From positions 186,001-250,000 of the forward strand of contig NZ_JMTM01000046.1 in assembly GCF_001662485.1 (NCBI RefSeq): a stretch of DNA of 64,000 nt. Direction: 5' to 3'. The notes below the pieces were generated by a model. That model ran no database searches, was not told where the DNA came from, and was given only the letters and a program-made list of their open reading frames with translations. Position 1 is the stretch's first letter; each line of letters starts with the position of its first letter. Position numbers and translations under genes: made by a program. Below are positions 17,658 through 26,206 of this stretch, one piece after another. This stretch comes from Flavobacterium succinicans. Its GTDB lineage: Bacteria > Bacteroidota > Bacteroidia > Flavobacteriales > Flavobacteriaceae.

Positions 17658-18020
17658 TTATCCGTGATAGACTCTCGAAGAGATAATTTTTTCATTTTTA
17701 ACTTCCAAAACTTCAGCGACTAACAAATCGGTCTCGTTTTCTACCTTTCTTACATACTCCATAAATACTCGATCACCATTGGCGGTAAGCGAGGTTACTT
17801 TATAGTGCAAACTTGGTAGTCGTTCAAACGCTTCCTGCCACCAAGTTCTTAATGCCTCTTTTCCTGAGATTAGGCCTTGGGTTTCAGGTTGACGGATTTT
17901 TAGCTTTGGACTAAAATGAACCGCTTCATCGTCATAAAGGGATAGTAATTTTTCTAACTCTTTATTGTTAAAACATTCGAACCATTTGTAGGCAATTGAA
18001 ATTAATTTTTCTGGAGTCAT
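17658..18020 (-). CDS. NTF2/SnoaL-like family protein
   Basis: About 120 residues from the ATG at 18020 (MTPEKLISIAYKWFECFN). The cone-shaped NTF2-like fold is suggested by LEKLLSLYDDEAVHFSP, then GKEALRTWWQEAFERLP, then alternating strands up to VYHG. Such proteins bind or isomerise small molecules; the ligand is unknown. A longer frame from 18050 would overlap the rluB terminator hairpin, so the internal start is preferred. Confidence 0.82.
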   Translation of the reverse strand: MTPEKLISIAYKWFECFNNKELEKLLSLYDDEAVHFSPKLKIRQPETQGLISGKEALRTWWQEAFERLPSLHYKVTSLTANGDRVFMEYVRKVENETDLLVAEVLEVKNEKIISSRVYHG

Positions 18021-18033
18021 AAATTTTATAATT

Positions 18034-18067
18034 AAAAAATCCCATTGCAAATGAATTGTAATGGGAT
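18034..18067 (-). terminator. terminator of the pseudouridine synthase gene
   Basis: On the minus strand an 8-bp stem atcccatt / aatgggat (18060-18067 with 18039-18046) is followed by six T. It ends transcription 20 bases after the rluB-type gene. Confidence 0.8.
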
Positions 18068-18086
18068 GGTTTAGTGTTTATTTTTG

Positions 18087-18989
18087 TTAAACGTTTTTTA
18101 AATTGATGATTTCTTGATCCGTCAACAATCGCCAATTGCCTCTTGGTAAATTCTTCTTGGTTAAGCCTGCAAACGAAACGCGATCGATGCGTAACACGTC
18201 ATAACTGAATTGCTCGAAAATTGAACGCACAACTTTTACATTCGCGGAGCGCAATTTCAGACCTACTTCGCTTTTGGGTTCGTTTTCTATGTAGCTAACA
18301 TCTTCTACAAAAACACGATGCCCATCAATAACCAAACCTTTGTTGATTTTTTCTAAATCTTCAAATTTCAAATTTTTGTCCAAAGAAACTTGATAGATTT
18401 TAGATGATTTCTGATTCGGTAAAGTGAATTTTCGAATCATATCGGTGTCATTGGTAAACAATAACAAGCCGGTAGTATTTTTGTCCATTCTACCAATTGG
18501 GCCAATTTTAGCCGTAGTAGAACCTTTCACCAATTCCAAAACATTACGGTATTCCTGACCTTCATCAAGTGCCGTGGTAAAGTTTTTAGGTTTGTTCAAT
18601 AGGATGTACACTTTCTTCTCTGGAGTCAAAACTTTACCATCAAAGTTCACGACATCAGTTGGTTTTACTAAGTATCCCATTTCAGTTACGGGAACACCAT
18701 TTACCTTTACATTACCAGATTGAATGTAAATATCCGCATCACGTCTCGAACAAACGCCCGAGTTCGAAATGTATTTATTCAAACGAATTTCGTCTTTTTC
18801 TTTAAGTCTTTTAGCTACTTGATTGGGTTTTTTAACCACTTTGTTTGCCTCTTCAATTTTGGCAGTTGGTTTTACTTTTTTAGGCCCTTGTGCCCTTTTT
18901 TGCATCGCAGGTTTTGGCTTATTCGAATTGGGTCTTGAACCTGCTGGCCTTGCTCCGCCTCGTTTGTTGTTGCCTTCCTTATTATTCAT
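18087..18989 (-). CDS. RsuA/RluB-type ribosomal RNA pseudouridine synthase
   Basis: A 300-residue RNA-modifying enzyme. Residues 1-65 are a basic, disordered extension rich in K, R, P and N, common in Bacteroidota members. An S4 RNA-binding domain follows (IRLNKYISNSGVCSRRDAD, 68-110). The catalytic domain has the motif GRMDKNTTGLLLFT with D169 as nucleophile. It converts a uridine of 23S or 16S rRNA to pseudouridine; the exact site cannot be fixed from sequence. A -7 box TATCTTTG lies 20 bases upstream. Confidence 0.92.
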   Translation of the reverse strand: MNNKEGNNKRGGARPAGSRPNSNKPKPAMQKRAQGPKKVKPTAKIEEANKVVKKPNQVAKRLKEKDEIRLNKYISNSGVCSRRDADIYIQSGNVKVNGVPVTEMGYLVKPTDVVNFDGKVLTPEKKVYILLNKPKNFTTALDEGQEYRNVLELVKGSTTAKIGPIGRMDKNTTGLLLFTNDTDMIRKFTLPNQKSSKIYQVSLDKNLKFEDLEKINKGLVIDGHRVFVEDVSYIENEPKSEVGLKLRSANVKVVRSIFEQFSYDVLRIDRVSFAGLTKKNLPRGNWRLLTDQEIINLKNV

Positions 18990-19008
18990 AATAATCTCTA
19001 ATTTGAGG

Positions 19009-19016
19009 CAAAGATA
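19009..19016 (-). promoter_or_regulatory. -7 element upstream of the pseudouridine synthase
   Basis: On the minus strand TATCTTTG fits TAnnTTTG, 19 bases before the ATG. No exact TTG is found at the usual upstream distance, so only the -7 half is called. Confidence 0.5.
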
Positions 19017-19118
19017 CTATTTATATCCTTGTGAAACGATTTTCGATAATTAGAAAACGATAACTAGCTAATTTATAGTAGTTAAGTAGCATTTTTTAGT
19101 AAGGAGATTTGTTTTAGG

Positions 19119-19194
19119 AGCTGTTTCCTGCTGTCCACTATATCTTTACTGCCGAACCCCGGCAGTAAAGGATGCCGTTCCCATCAGGGCTAGG
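19119..19194 (+). repeat. hairpin repeat, family B, copy 2
   Basis: Contains GCTGTCCACTATATC, a perfect 11-bp stem CTTTACTGCCG (19144-19154) / CGGCAGTAAAG (19160-19170) with loop aaccc, then GGATGCCGTTCCCATC and AGGGCTAGGG. Flanks match copies at 12.8 and 57.1 kb while the stem sequence differs yet stays paired. It sits between the UbiA and rluB-type genes. Confidence 0.88.
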
Positions 19195-19231
19195 GAATCC
19201 TGCAATAAAGAACGTTTTGCTTCAAAAGAAA

Positions 19232-20188
19232 TTACTGCTTCAATAACCAATTTTTACCATGCCAAAGCACACTTGGGTTAATCAAAACAATACAAAAAAC
19301 GCCCGCTACAATCAAAAATTTTAAGATGTTGTGCAATCTAATGTAGTGCGTTTTGTGGTTGGATTGCCATAACAAAAGCAGAAAAAACAACAGTACAATC
19401 AAACAACTATAAAAGTAAATATCCATATAACCCACATCATACAACTCAATCAAAATATAAACAGGCACTAACGTTAAAACCGTTAATCCCGTACTGATTT
19501 TTTTGGACCAATTTTCTCCATAAAAAACAGGAATGGTGTGATAATTATTGGCCAAATCGCCTTTCAAATTTTCTAAATCTTTGATCAATTCTCGAATCAA
19601 AATCAGTAAAAACAAAAAAGAAGCGTGGGCAAAGATTACCTCAAAATGATCTTTGTGACTTTCCAAATCTTCAATCGATGTGGGTTTGTAGTAGTACAAA
19701 AGAATGGCAAAAAACGGCCAAACGGCCAGCAAAGCCGCTGATAAGTTTCCAACAAAGACGATTTTCTTTAACTTGTGCGAATACAGCCAAATCAGAAAAA
19801 TGTAAAAGGAAAAAAACAAAAAAGCTCTCCACGAAATAAATAATGCCATCAATGCCACAATGAAATTCAAAGTAAAATACACCTGAAGTTTCGTTTTTTG
19901 ACTCACCAAGCGATCCAGCATCGATTTGTTCGGACGGTTGATTAAATCTTTTTGGCTGTCGTAAAAGTTATTGATGATGTAGCCCGAGGCTATGGCAATC
20001 GCTGAAGCAAATACCAAAATAAAGATGTTAAAGTCCAATAAAATACTCAGCGCACGTTGCTCTGGCGCCATAATAAAAATAGCCGATAAATATTGGGCAA
20101 TAATAATTATTGGAATGTTGTACCCTCGAATAACAGAGAACAAACTAACGATTTTCAATAACAATAGCTTCTGCTCTCGTTGAATCAT
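19232..20188 (-). CDS. UbiA-family prenyltransferase
   Basis: A 318-residue integral membrane protein with about eight to nine transmembrane helices. The prenyl-diphosphate/magnesium motif NNFYDSQKD lies at residues 73-81 (an NxxxDxxxD form), with RELIKDLENLKGD near 200 as the second aspartate-rich motif. Bacteroidota members in mevalonate operons are often called geranylgeranylglycerol-phosphate geranylgeranyltransferases, but the acceptor is not proven by sequence. It starts 18 bp after the mevalonate kinase gene and closes the operon. Confidence 0.85.
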   Translation of the reverse strand: MIQREQKLLLLKIVSLFSVIRGYNIPIIIIAQYLSAIFIMAPEQRALSILLDFNIFILVFASAIAIASGYIINNFYDSQKDLINRPNKSMLDRLVSQKTKLQVYFTLNFIVALMALFISWRAFLFFSFYIFLIWLYSHKLKKIVFVGNLSAALLAVWPFFAILLYYYKPTSIEDLESHKDHFEVIFAHASFLFLLILIRELIKDLENLKGDLANNYHTIPVFYGENWSKKISTGLTVLTLVPVYILIELYDVGYMDIYFYSCLIVLLFFLLLLWQSNHKTHYIRLHNILKFLIVAGVFCIVLINPSVLWHGKNWLLKQ

Positions 20189-20206
20189 GAATAGCGTCTA
20201 AGGATT

Positions 20207-21145
20207 TTAGAATTGGTACACTACTTCAAGTTTGTAGTCTTTTAACGCAACTTTTGCACGCTCCAAATCTTGAGTGAAACCCAAAATATAGCCGCCGCCG
20301 CCAGAACCACAAAGTTTTAAGTAATAGTCATTCGTTTCAATTCCTTTTTGCCAAATACCATGAAATTCTTCTGGAATCATTGGTTTGAAATGGCTTAAGA
20401 CCACTTTAGATAATTTTTTGGTATTCGTAAATAAGGATTTGATGTCGCCACCCAGGAAATTTTCTACGCAAGCATCGGTATATTTTACAAATTGTGTTTT
20501 CAACATATTGCGGAAACCTTGATCTTTCAGACTTTCCATGAATATATTCACCATCGGAGCGGTTTCTCCCACGATGCCTGAATCTAATAAGAATACCGCG
20601 CCTTTGCCATCAAAACTTTGAGTCGGAATACCTGTGGCTTCAATATTATCTTTAGAATTGATTAAAATCGGAATGCTCAAATAGCTATTCAACGGGTCTA
20701 AGCCAGAACTTTTTCCATGGAAAAAACTTTCCATTTGAGAGAAAATGGTTTTTAAGGCTAATAATTTCTCACGCGTTAAGTTTTCTAAAACCGTGATTTT
20801 ATGCTGTGCGTATTTGTCATAAATAGCCGCCACCAAAGCCCCACTACTGCCTACACCATAGCCTTGCGGAATACTCGAGTCAAAGTACATGCCTTCGTTT
20901 ACGTCTTTTTGCAACGTGGCAATGTCAAATTGTACCAAATCAGGTTGCTCAGTTTGTAAGGACTCCAAATAGGTTACAAATCGTTTCAAATGGCCGTTCG
21001 ACGCGATCGCTTCTTGCGAAGGATGGTCTTCTTTTTTAAGGGCACCGTTGTAAAAGTTATAGGGAATAGACAATCCTTTAGAGTCTTGAATAATTCCGTA
21101 CTCTCCGAAAAGTAATATTTTTGAGTAAAATAAAGGTCCTTTCAT
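20207..21145 (-). CDS. mevalonate kinase (GHMP kinase family)
   Basis: A 312-residue GHMP kinase. Motif 1 appears as LLFGEYGIIQ near residue 11, the ATP loop as PQGYGVGSSGALVAA at 93-107, and motif 3 as LCGSGGGGYILGF near the C-terminus. It phosphorylates mevalonate (or the phosphomevalonate step) for isopentenyl diphosphate synthesis. It lies in the same operon as mvaD, separated from it by a toxin-antitoxin pair. Confidence 0.87.
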   Translation of the reverse strand: MKGPLFYSKILLFGEYGIIQDSKGLSIPYNFYNGALKKEDHPSQEAIASNGHLKRFVTYLESLQTEQPDLVQFDIATLQKDVNEGMYFDSSIPQGYGVGSSGALVAAIYDKYAQHKITVLENLTREKLLALKTIFSQMESFFHGKSSGLDPLNSYLSIPILINSKDNIEATGIPTQSFDGKGAVFLLDSGIVGETAPMVNIFMESLKDQGFRNMLKTQFVKYTDACVENFLGGDIKSLFTNTKKLSKVVLSHFKPMIPEEFHGIWQKGIETNDYYLKLCGSGGGGYILGFTQDLERAKVALKDYKLEVVYQF

Positions 21146-21156
21146 AGGTGTAATGC

Positions 21157-21456
21157 TTATTTTATTTTTTTAATTTTTGTTGGGTCTTGTCTGGTGTCAA
21201 AAAATGACAAAAGACGTATTTCCTGATTGTTGAAACTATAGTATAGAGTGGTTTGTTTCGAAATCACACATTTTCTTATTTTTTTATTTGCTTCAGATTT
21301 GGGAAAAATTTCGGGGTCTTTTTGTATTAAAACTACAAAACTATCCAATGTAGCAACAAATTTTTCTTTCGTGATTAATGAGAATCTATATTCTAAATAC
21401 TCAATTAATTCTTCCAATTGCAATTTAGAACGCCGAGAGAAAATTATTTTTCTCAT
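21157..21456 (-). CDS. RelE/ParE-family toxin
   Basis: A 99-residue protein with the ParE/RelE fold: MRKIIFSRRSKLQLEELIEY at the start, DSFVVLIQKDPEIFP in the middle and TLYYSFNNQEIRLLSFFDTR near the end. RelE members cleave ribosome-bound mRNA and ParE members poison gyrase; which applies is not clear. Its ATG overlaps the antitoxin stop by 4 bases, the usual order antitoxin then toxin. The mevalonate kinase gene follows after 11 bp. Confidence 0.87.
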   Translation of the reverse strand: MRKIIFSRRSKLQLEELIEYLEYRFSLITKEKFVATLDSFVVLIQKDPEIFPKSEANKKIRKCVISKQTTLYYSFNNQEIRLLSFFDTRQDPTKIKKIK

Positions 21457-21674
21457 TTTCGGTATTTTGACATTACTTCTTCATAAAGAAAATATTCTCC
21501 ACGTTCAATTTCTCTTTCCGATTCTTCAATTTGATCTCTTTGTTCTTGTGTCAGTTCTTCCCAAAAATCTTTTTTCGAAGCATTGAAAATCTTTTTAATG
21601 GCGGCAACAATAGTTACATCTTGTGTTGCTTCCAATAATTTGATTAATTCCAGTTTTTCTAATTCAATATCCAT
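21453..21674 (-). CDS. antitoxin partner of the RelE/ParE toxin
   Basis: About 73 residues from the ATG at 21674 (MDIELEKLELIKLLEATQD). The first half looks like an alpha-helical oligomerisation region and the second half, KKDFWEELTQEQRDQIEESE, is acidic and would wrap the toxin. No clear DNA-binding domain is visible. The frame is open further upstream into the mvaD coding region, but that extension is out of character and overlaps mvaD, so the internal ATG is used. Confidence 0.8.
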   Translation of the reverse strand: MDIELEKLELIKLLEATQDVTIVAAIKKIFNASKKDFWEELTQEQRDQIEESEREIERGEYFLYEEVMSKYRK

Positions 21675-21718
21675 AATAGTTTCATTAGAGATAGGTGTCA
21701 AAGATAGCAAAAAAGAGT

Positions 21719-22837
21719 TTACAAAGTTGCAGCACCGAACCCAATTTGGTCGCAAAGATATTGACCATTTTGGCAATAGCCAACTAATTCACTTTGAATA
21801 AATTGCAAAACGGATTCTTTCACGTTTTCTGGGTATAAAACGTGTACATTCGCCCCTGCATCTAAGGTGAAACAAACGGGTGTTTTAGTTTCGTTTCTGT
21901 ATTTCCAAATGGCGTTGATGATTTGCAATGTGTTTGGTTTCATTAGAATAAAATACGGCATGGAAGTCATCATCATCGCATGTAAGGTCAACGCCTCGCT
22001 TTCTACAATTTTGATAAATGCTTCTAAATCTCCGTTTTCGAATATTGGAATTAATTGGTCGATATTTTCATGCGCTTGTTCAAAACGGCGTGCTGCAAAA
22101 GGATGATTGTGCATTAAATCATGTCCCACAGTACTCGATACTTGTTTTTCGCCTTTGTCAACCAACAAAATCGTGTCTTGATAATTCTCAAAAACCGAAT
22201 GTACTTTTCCTGAAAAAGGTACACCAAAAAGGTTCGAACTTCCTTCAATATTGATTTGGTTTCCCCAAACTACCAAATTTCCTTTCACACTTCGGCAAGC
22301 ACTTCCTGAACCTAAACGCGCCAGAAAAGAAGCTTTTTGATAAAAATAATCGTCGCTCATTTCAGGGTGTAAGGCTTTTTCAATGCTCATAAAATTCATA
22401 GCCAAAGCCGCCATCCCCGAAGCAGAAGAAGCAATTCCTGAACTGTGCGGAAACGTATTTTCGGTATTGATAGTAAAATGATAGTCTTTCAAAAAAGGCA
22501 TAAATGGCGTGATGCGCTCCAAAAATTTCTGAATCTTTGGTTTAAATTCTTCTTTAGGCTGCCCTTCAAAAAGCAAGTCAAAAGAGTAATCACTTGGATT
22601 GGTTCCATTGATAGAAGTCGAAAGGTCTTTCTTTTCAAAAGCTACGCTAGTAATGGTTTTACAGTGATTTAGTGTAAAACTTATAGAGGGATTGGCTGGT
22701 ATTTGATGGCCCAAATCGTCTCTTTTTCCCCAGTATTTTACTAAGGCTATATTACTTGGAGCACTCCACTCGAAAAAACCTTTGTCAATATTTTGGGTAT
22801 ATGCTTCAGTAGGTATAAAAGTATTCGTATCGGTCAT
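21719..22837 (-). CDS. mvaD: diphosphomevalonate decarboxylase
   Basis: A 372-residue GHMP-fold enzyme that decarboxylates mevalonate 5-diphosphate to isopentenyl diphosphate. SAPSNIALVKYWGKRDD at residues 25-41 is the family hallmark, and FPHSSGIASSASGMAALA is the phosphate loop. FTLDAGANVHVLYP near the C-terminus is the second conserved block. It is first in the operon with a -7 box TATCTTTG just upstream. Confidence 0.95.
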   Translation of the reverse strand: MTDTNTFIPTEAYTQNIDKGFFEWSAPSNIALVKYWGKRDDLGHQIPANPSISFTLNHCKTITSVAFEKKDLSTSINGTNPSDYSFDLLFEGQPKEEFKPKIQKFLERITPFMPFLKDYHFTINTENTFPHSSGIASSASGMAALAMNFMSIEKALHPEMSDDYFYQKASFLARLGSGSACRSVKGNLVVWGNQINIEGSSNLFGVPFSGKVHSVFENYQDTILLVDKGEKQVSSTVGHDLMHNHPFAARRFEQAHENIDQLIPIFENGDLEAFIKIVESEALTLHAMMMTSMPYFILMKPNTLQIINAIWKYRNETKTPVCFTLDAGANVHVLYPENVKESVLQFIQSELVGYCQNGQYLCDQIGFGAATL

Positions 22838-22854
22838 GAAAGATGAAATTTTGG

Positions 22855-22923
22855 CAAAGATACTTTTTTTGGTAATTGGTTTATTTCTTTTGACGAACCT
22901 TTAGTTACTTTTGGCTATTTTTG
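22855..22923. promoter_or_regulatory. divergent -7 elements for mvaD and tspO
   Basis: TATCTTTG on the minus strand (22855-22862) lies 17 bases before mvaD. TATTTTTG on the plus strand (22916-22923) lies 24 bases before tspO. A TTTG at 22889-22892 precedes the plus box with a 23-base spacer, longer than ideal. Confidence 0.5.
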
Positions 22924-22947
22924 AATCCATTTAAAAAACATAATGTA

Positions 22948-23424
22948 ATGAATAAGATTACTCGAATCCTTACCGTAGTTGTTACTTGTTTGGCAATAGG
23001 CTATTTTTCTGGAATGGTGACGCGTCAGGCTATATTGGATTGGTATCCGACTTTGATAAAACCTTCTTTTAATCCACCAAATTGGGTTTTTGCTCCCGTT
23101 TGGAGTTTGTTGTATGTGATGATGGGTGTTGCCGCGGGTTTGGTTTGGGATAAAATCGAATGGAATCGACCGATTGTCAAAAAAGCTTTGACGCTTTTTG
23201 CGATTCAATTGGCGTTGAATGCCTTGTGGTCCTATTTGTTTTTTGGTTTGCATAATCCTTTTTTAGCGGGAATCGAGATTGTCTTATTGTGGTTGATGAT
23301 TTATGAAACCTATCTTCAGTTTGCTAAAATCAATAAAATTGCAGGCTATTTATTGTTGCCTTATTTGGCATGGGTTAGTTTTGCTACCGTATTAAATATA
23401 AGTATTTGGTGGTTGAATAAATAA
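22948..23424 (+). CDS. TspO/MBR family membrane protein
   Basis: About 158 residues with five transmembrane helices. The conserved loop between helices 1 and 2 is WYPTLIKPSFNPPNWVFAPV, followed by WSLLYVMMGVAAGLVW; LNALWSYLFFGLHNP and WVSFATVLNISIWWLN are the remaining signatures. TspO proteins bind porphyrins and sterol-like ligands and affect tetrapyrrole homeostasis. The start at 22948 is chosen because the longer frame begins within the -7 promoter box. Confidence 0.93.
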   Translation: MNKITRILTVVVTCLAIGYFSGMVTRQAILDWYPTLIKPSFNPPNWVFAPVWSLLYVMMGVAAGLVWDKIEWNRPIVKKALTLFAIQLALNALWSYLFFGLHNPFLAGIEIVLLWLMIYETYLQFAKINKIAGYLLLPYLAWVSFATVLNISIWWLNK

Positions 23425-23444
23425 TTTTTTAAGCACTTAATTAG

Positions 23445-24158
23445 ATGAGAGTAATTACTTGGAATTGTAATATGGCTTTTAGAAAGAAAGCTCGTTTTAT
23501 TGTTTCAAAATCTCCTGATATTTTAATTGTACCTGAATGCGAATCTCTTGAGAAATTAAAATTTGAGCATGAATTTGATCTTCCAAGTTCATTTTTGTGG
23601 TTTGGTGAAAATCAAAATAAAGGGCTTGGCGTTTTCTCTTTTGGAAAATATAAGTTAGAATTGCTAGACATGCATAATCCTGAAATTAAAACGGTTTTGC
23701 CAATTAAAGTTTCTGGAGGTGCAATTGATTTTGTTCTTTTGGCTATTTGGGCTAACAATCCTAAAGATAAAGATGGCGCGTATATAGAACAAGTATTTAA
23801 AGCTATCCATTTTTATGAAGAGCTTTTAAGCGAGGAAACTACAATATTAATGGGTGATTTCAATAGCAACACCATTTGGGATAAAAAAAACAGATTGAAT
23901 AATCATTCAAACGTTGTGCAAAAATTATTTGACAAGAAAATAAAAAGTGTTTATCATTTTTTTAACGGATATGAACAAGGAAAAGAGCAACATCACACTT
24001 TGTATATGTATCGTCATTTAAACAAGCCTTATCATATCGATTATTGTTTTGCTTCAGTTGATTTTATTCAAAGACTTAAATCAGTAGAAATTGGTAATTA
24101 TAATGATTGGATTTCTCTAAGTGATCACACTCCTCTTATTGTTGATTTTGATATTTAA
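23445..24158 (+). CDS. endonuclease/exonuclease/phosphatase family protein
   Basis: A 237-residue DNase I-fold protein. The motifs are ITWNCNMAF at the start, a catalytic glutamate in LIVPECESLE, MGDFNSNTIWD near residue 138 and SDHTPLIVDFDI at the C-terminus. No signal peptide is present, so it probably acts in the cytoplasm on nucleic acids or phosphate esters. It starts 20 bp after tspO and could be co-transcribed with it. Confidence 0.88.
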   Translation: MRVITWNCNMAFRKKARFIVSKSPDILIVPECESLEKLKFEHEFDLPSSFLWFGENQNKGLGVFSFGKYKLELLDMHNPEIKTVLPIKVSGGAIDFVLLAIWANNPKDKDGAYIEQVFKAIHFYEELLSEETTILMGDFNSNTIWDKKNRLNNHSNVVQKLFDKKIKSVYHFFNGYEQGKEQHHTLYMYRHLNKPYHIDYCFASVDFIQRLKSVEIGNYNDWISLSDHTPLIVDFDI

Positions 24159-24169
24159 GATTTAGAAAT

Positions 24170-24262
24170 TCACCCCACCGCATTCGCTACAATAAACCCA
24201 CTTGTCCAAGCATTTTGGAAATTAAATCCGCCTATAATCGAGAGGATAAAGGTGAGGATGTT
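24170..24262 (-). pseudogene. relic of an HI0933-type flavoprotein gene (C-terminal end)
   Basis: About 70 bases (24170-24239) encode the same C-terminal peptide as the intact flavoprotein gene at 25001, GGFNFQNAWTSGFIVANAVG then stop, with differences almost only at third codon positions. Beyond that, similarity resumes after a deletion (ataaaggt-gaggatg at 24246-24260 versus ataaaggttgggatg at 25100-25114). The rest of the gene is missing. It is a decayed second copy, not a recent exact duplication. Confidence 0.8.
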
Positions 24263-24349
24263 TTCGTGTCAAATGGATTCCAAATTACCGATTTTTGTTT
24301 TCCTATTTCAGATAAAATAAATGTAAATTTGTAATTAATTGTATAAAAA

Positions 24350-24949
24350 ATGGCAACAATAATCACCAACATAAAACAGCTGGATTTAAAAGCAAGCTAT
24401 ACGTATGCCGATTATTTGATGTGGCAGTTCAAAGAACGTGTCGAATTGATTAAAGGGAAGATCTTTAAAATGAGTCCTGCGCCGGGTAGTTTTCATCAAG
24501 AGGTTTCTTGGCAACTAAGTAGAGAAATTGATAAAGTTTTTCATAAAACATCCTGCAAAATGTTTGCTGCCCCCTTTGATGTTCGATTAATTAACTTTAA
24601 GGAAAGCACTGCTGATCATCAAATTACTACTGTGATTCAGCCTGATTTGTGTGTGATTTGCGATAGAAGTAAAATAGACGAGAAAGGCTGTATTGGTGCG
24701 CCAGATTTAATCATCGAAATTTTATTGCCGGGCAATTCTAAAAAAGAAATGGATATTAAGTACGATTTGTATGAAGAGAATGGCGTGCAAGAATATTGGA
24801 TCGTTAACCCTTCTGAAAAAACAATTGCGATTTTTGTGTTGCAAAACGAGAAATATATCGGTATAAAACCTTTAATTCAAGATAGTAAATTACAAAGCCC
24901 AACTTTCCCAGATTTGAAATTTGCGGTTAAAAAGATTTTTAAAACCTAA
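24350..24949 (+). CDS. Uma2 family (DUF820) putative restriction-endonuclease-fold protein
   Basis: A 199-residue protein of the Uma2 family, which shares the PD-(D/E)xK nuclease fold. The signature runs FKERVELIKGKIFKMSPAP, then VIQPDLCVICDRSKID with the acidic residue, then GAPDLIIEILLPGNSKKEMD and KYDLYEENGVQEYWIVNP. Such genes are abundant in cyanobacteria and sporadic in Bacteroidota, often mobile and without known target. It is flanked by the intact flavoprotein gene and the relic of its paralogue. Confidence 0.9.
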   Translation: MATIITNIKQLDLKASYTYADYLMWQFKERVELIKGKIFKMSPAPGSFHQEVSWQLSREIDKVFHKTSCKMFAAPFDVRLINFKESTADHQITTVIQPDLCVICDRSKIDEKGCIGAPDLIIEILLPGNSKKEMDIKYDLYEENGVQEYWIVNPSEKTIAIFVLQNEKYIGIKPLIQDSKLQSPTFPDLKFAVKKIFKT

Positions 24950-25000
24950 AAAATTGTATCGCGGAAACCTTTTAAAATGATTTGTAGTTGTTGAAATTTT

Positions 25001-26206
25001 TTACCCCACCGCATTCGCTACAATAAACCCGCTAGTCCAAGCATTTTGAAAATTGAAACCACCTGTGATGGCGTCGATATTGACAATTTCTCCTGCAAAA
25101 TAAAGGTTGGGATGGATTTTACTTTCCATTGTTTTAAAGTTGATTTCCTTTAAATCAATACCGCCAGCTGTAACGAATTCTTCTTTGAAAGTGCTTTTAC
25201 CATTGATGAGGAAAACACCATTAGTGAGCTGTTGTGCCAAGTGTTGCAATTGGGTTTTGGACAAATCCGCCCATTTGGTTTCAGTGCTGATGCCAGCGGC
25301 GAGTACCAAACTTTCCCACAAACGATTGGTGAGTTCAAACGGTGATTTTTTGGCGACTGTTTTTTTAGCTTGTTCTTGTTTTAGCGTTTTCAAATGCGCG
25401 ATGGCTTCTTCGGTATCGATGGTATTGAGCCAATTCACTAAAAGTGTAAATTGATAGTTTTTGTCGTGCAAAATGCGGGCACCCCAAGCGGATAGTTTCA
25501 AAATAGCGGGGCCACTCATTCCCCAATGGGTAATTAAAAGTGGTCCTGTGGCTTCGAGTTTGGTGTCCTTCACTCTTACGGTTACTTTTGCCGAAATGCC
25601 TGGCAATTCTTTGATTCGGGAGTCTTTGGTGTTAAAAGTGAATAAAGAGGGCACAGGTGGAATGATGGCGTGGCCAAATTCCTGTAGCATCTCCCAAATT
25701 TTTGGGTTGCTTCCCGTAGCTAAAATCAAATTTTCGGCTTGATAATTTTGATTTTGGGTATCAATTTTCCAGTAGTTGTCTTTTTTGAAAATAGATTGTA
25801 CGCTCTGACCCGTGAGGACTTTAATACCCAACTGTTGGGTAGCTTTTAGAAAACAATCAATGATGGTTTGAGAAGAGTTCGAAACGGGAAACATTCGGCC
25901 ATCGTCTTCAATTTTGAGGGCTACGCCGTGGCGTTCAAACCACTCGATAGTATCACCAGAGCAAAATTGATGGAAAGGCCCTCGCAATTCTTTTTCGCCT
26001 CTTGGGTAAAATTTTACGAGTTCGTTAGGTTCAAAACAAGCGTGAGTAACATTGCAACGACCGCCACCCGAAATGCGCACTTTGCCTAGCACTTCGGCGC
26101 CACGTTCTAAAATGGCTACTTTGGCTTTTGGATTTCTTTCTACAATGTTGATGGCAGTAAAAAAACCTGCAGCGCCACCTCCCACAATTAAACAGTCGTA
26201 CATCAT
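25001..26206 (-). CDS. HI0933 family NAD(P)/FAD-dependent oxidoreductase
   Basis: A 401-residue flavoprotein. The FAD dinucleotide-binding motif is CLIVGGGAAGFFTAINI near residue 5, followed by RISGGGRCNVTHACF, a strong HI0933/BaiN signature, and the C-terminal FAGEIVNIDAITGGFNFQ. Family members are oxidoreductases of uncertain substrate. The ATG overlaps the stop of the upstream glycerophosphodiesterase gene by 4 bases (ATGA), so the two are translationally coupled. Confidence 0.93.
   Translation of the reverse strand: MMYDCLIVGGGAAGFFTAINIVERNPKAKVAILERGAEVLGKVRISGGGRCNVTHACFEPNELVKFYPRGEKELRGPFHQFCSGDTIEWFERHGVALKIEDDGRMFPVSNSSQTIIDCFLKATQQLGIKVLTGQSVQSIFKKDNYWKIDTQNQNYQAENLILATGSNPKIWEMLQEFGHAIIPPVPSLFTFNTKDSRIKELPGISAKVTVRVKDTKLEATGPLLITHWGMSGPAILKLSAWGARILHDKNYQFTLLVNWLNTIDTEEAIAHLKTLKQEQAKKTVAKKSPFELTNRLWESLVLAAGISTETKWADLSKTQLQHLAQQLTNGVFLINGKSTFKEEFVTAGGIDLKEINFKTMESKIHPNLYFAGEIVNIDAITGGFNFQNAWTSGFIVANAVG

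Noticed and set aside
21675..21776. Longer antitoxin starting inside mvaD
   Set aside because: The extension overlaps mvaD codons and has no antitoxin character; the ATG at 21674 fits the operon spacing.
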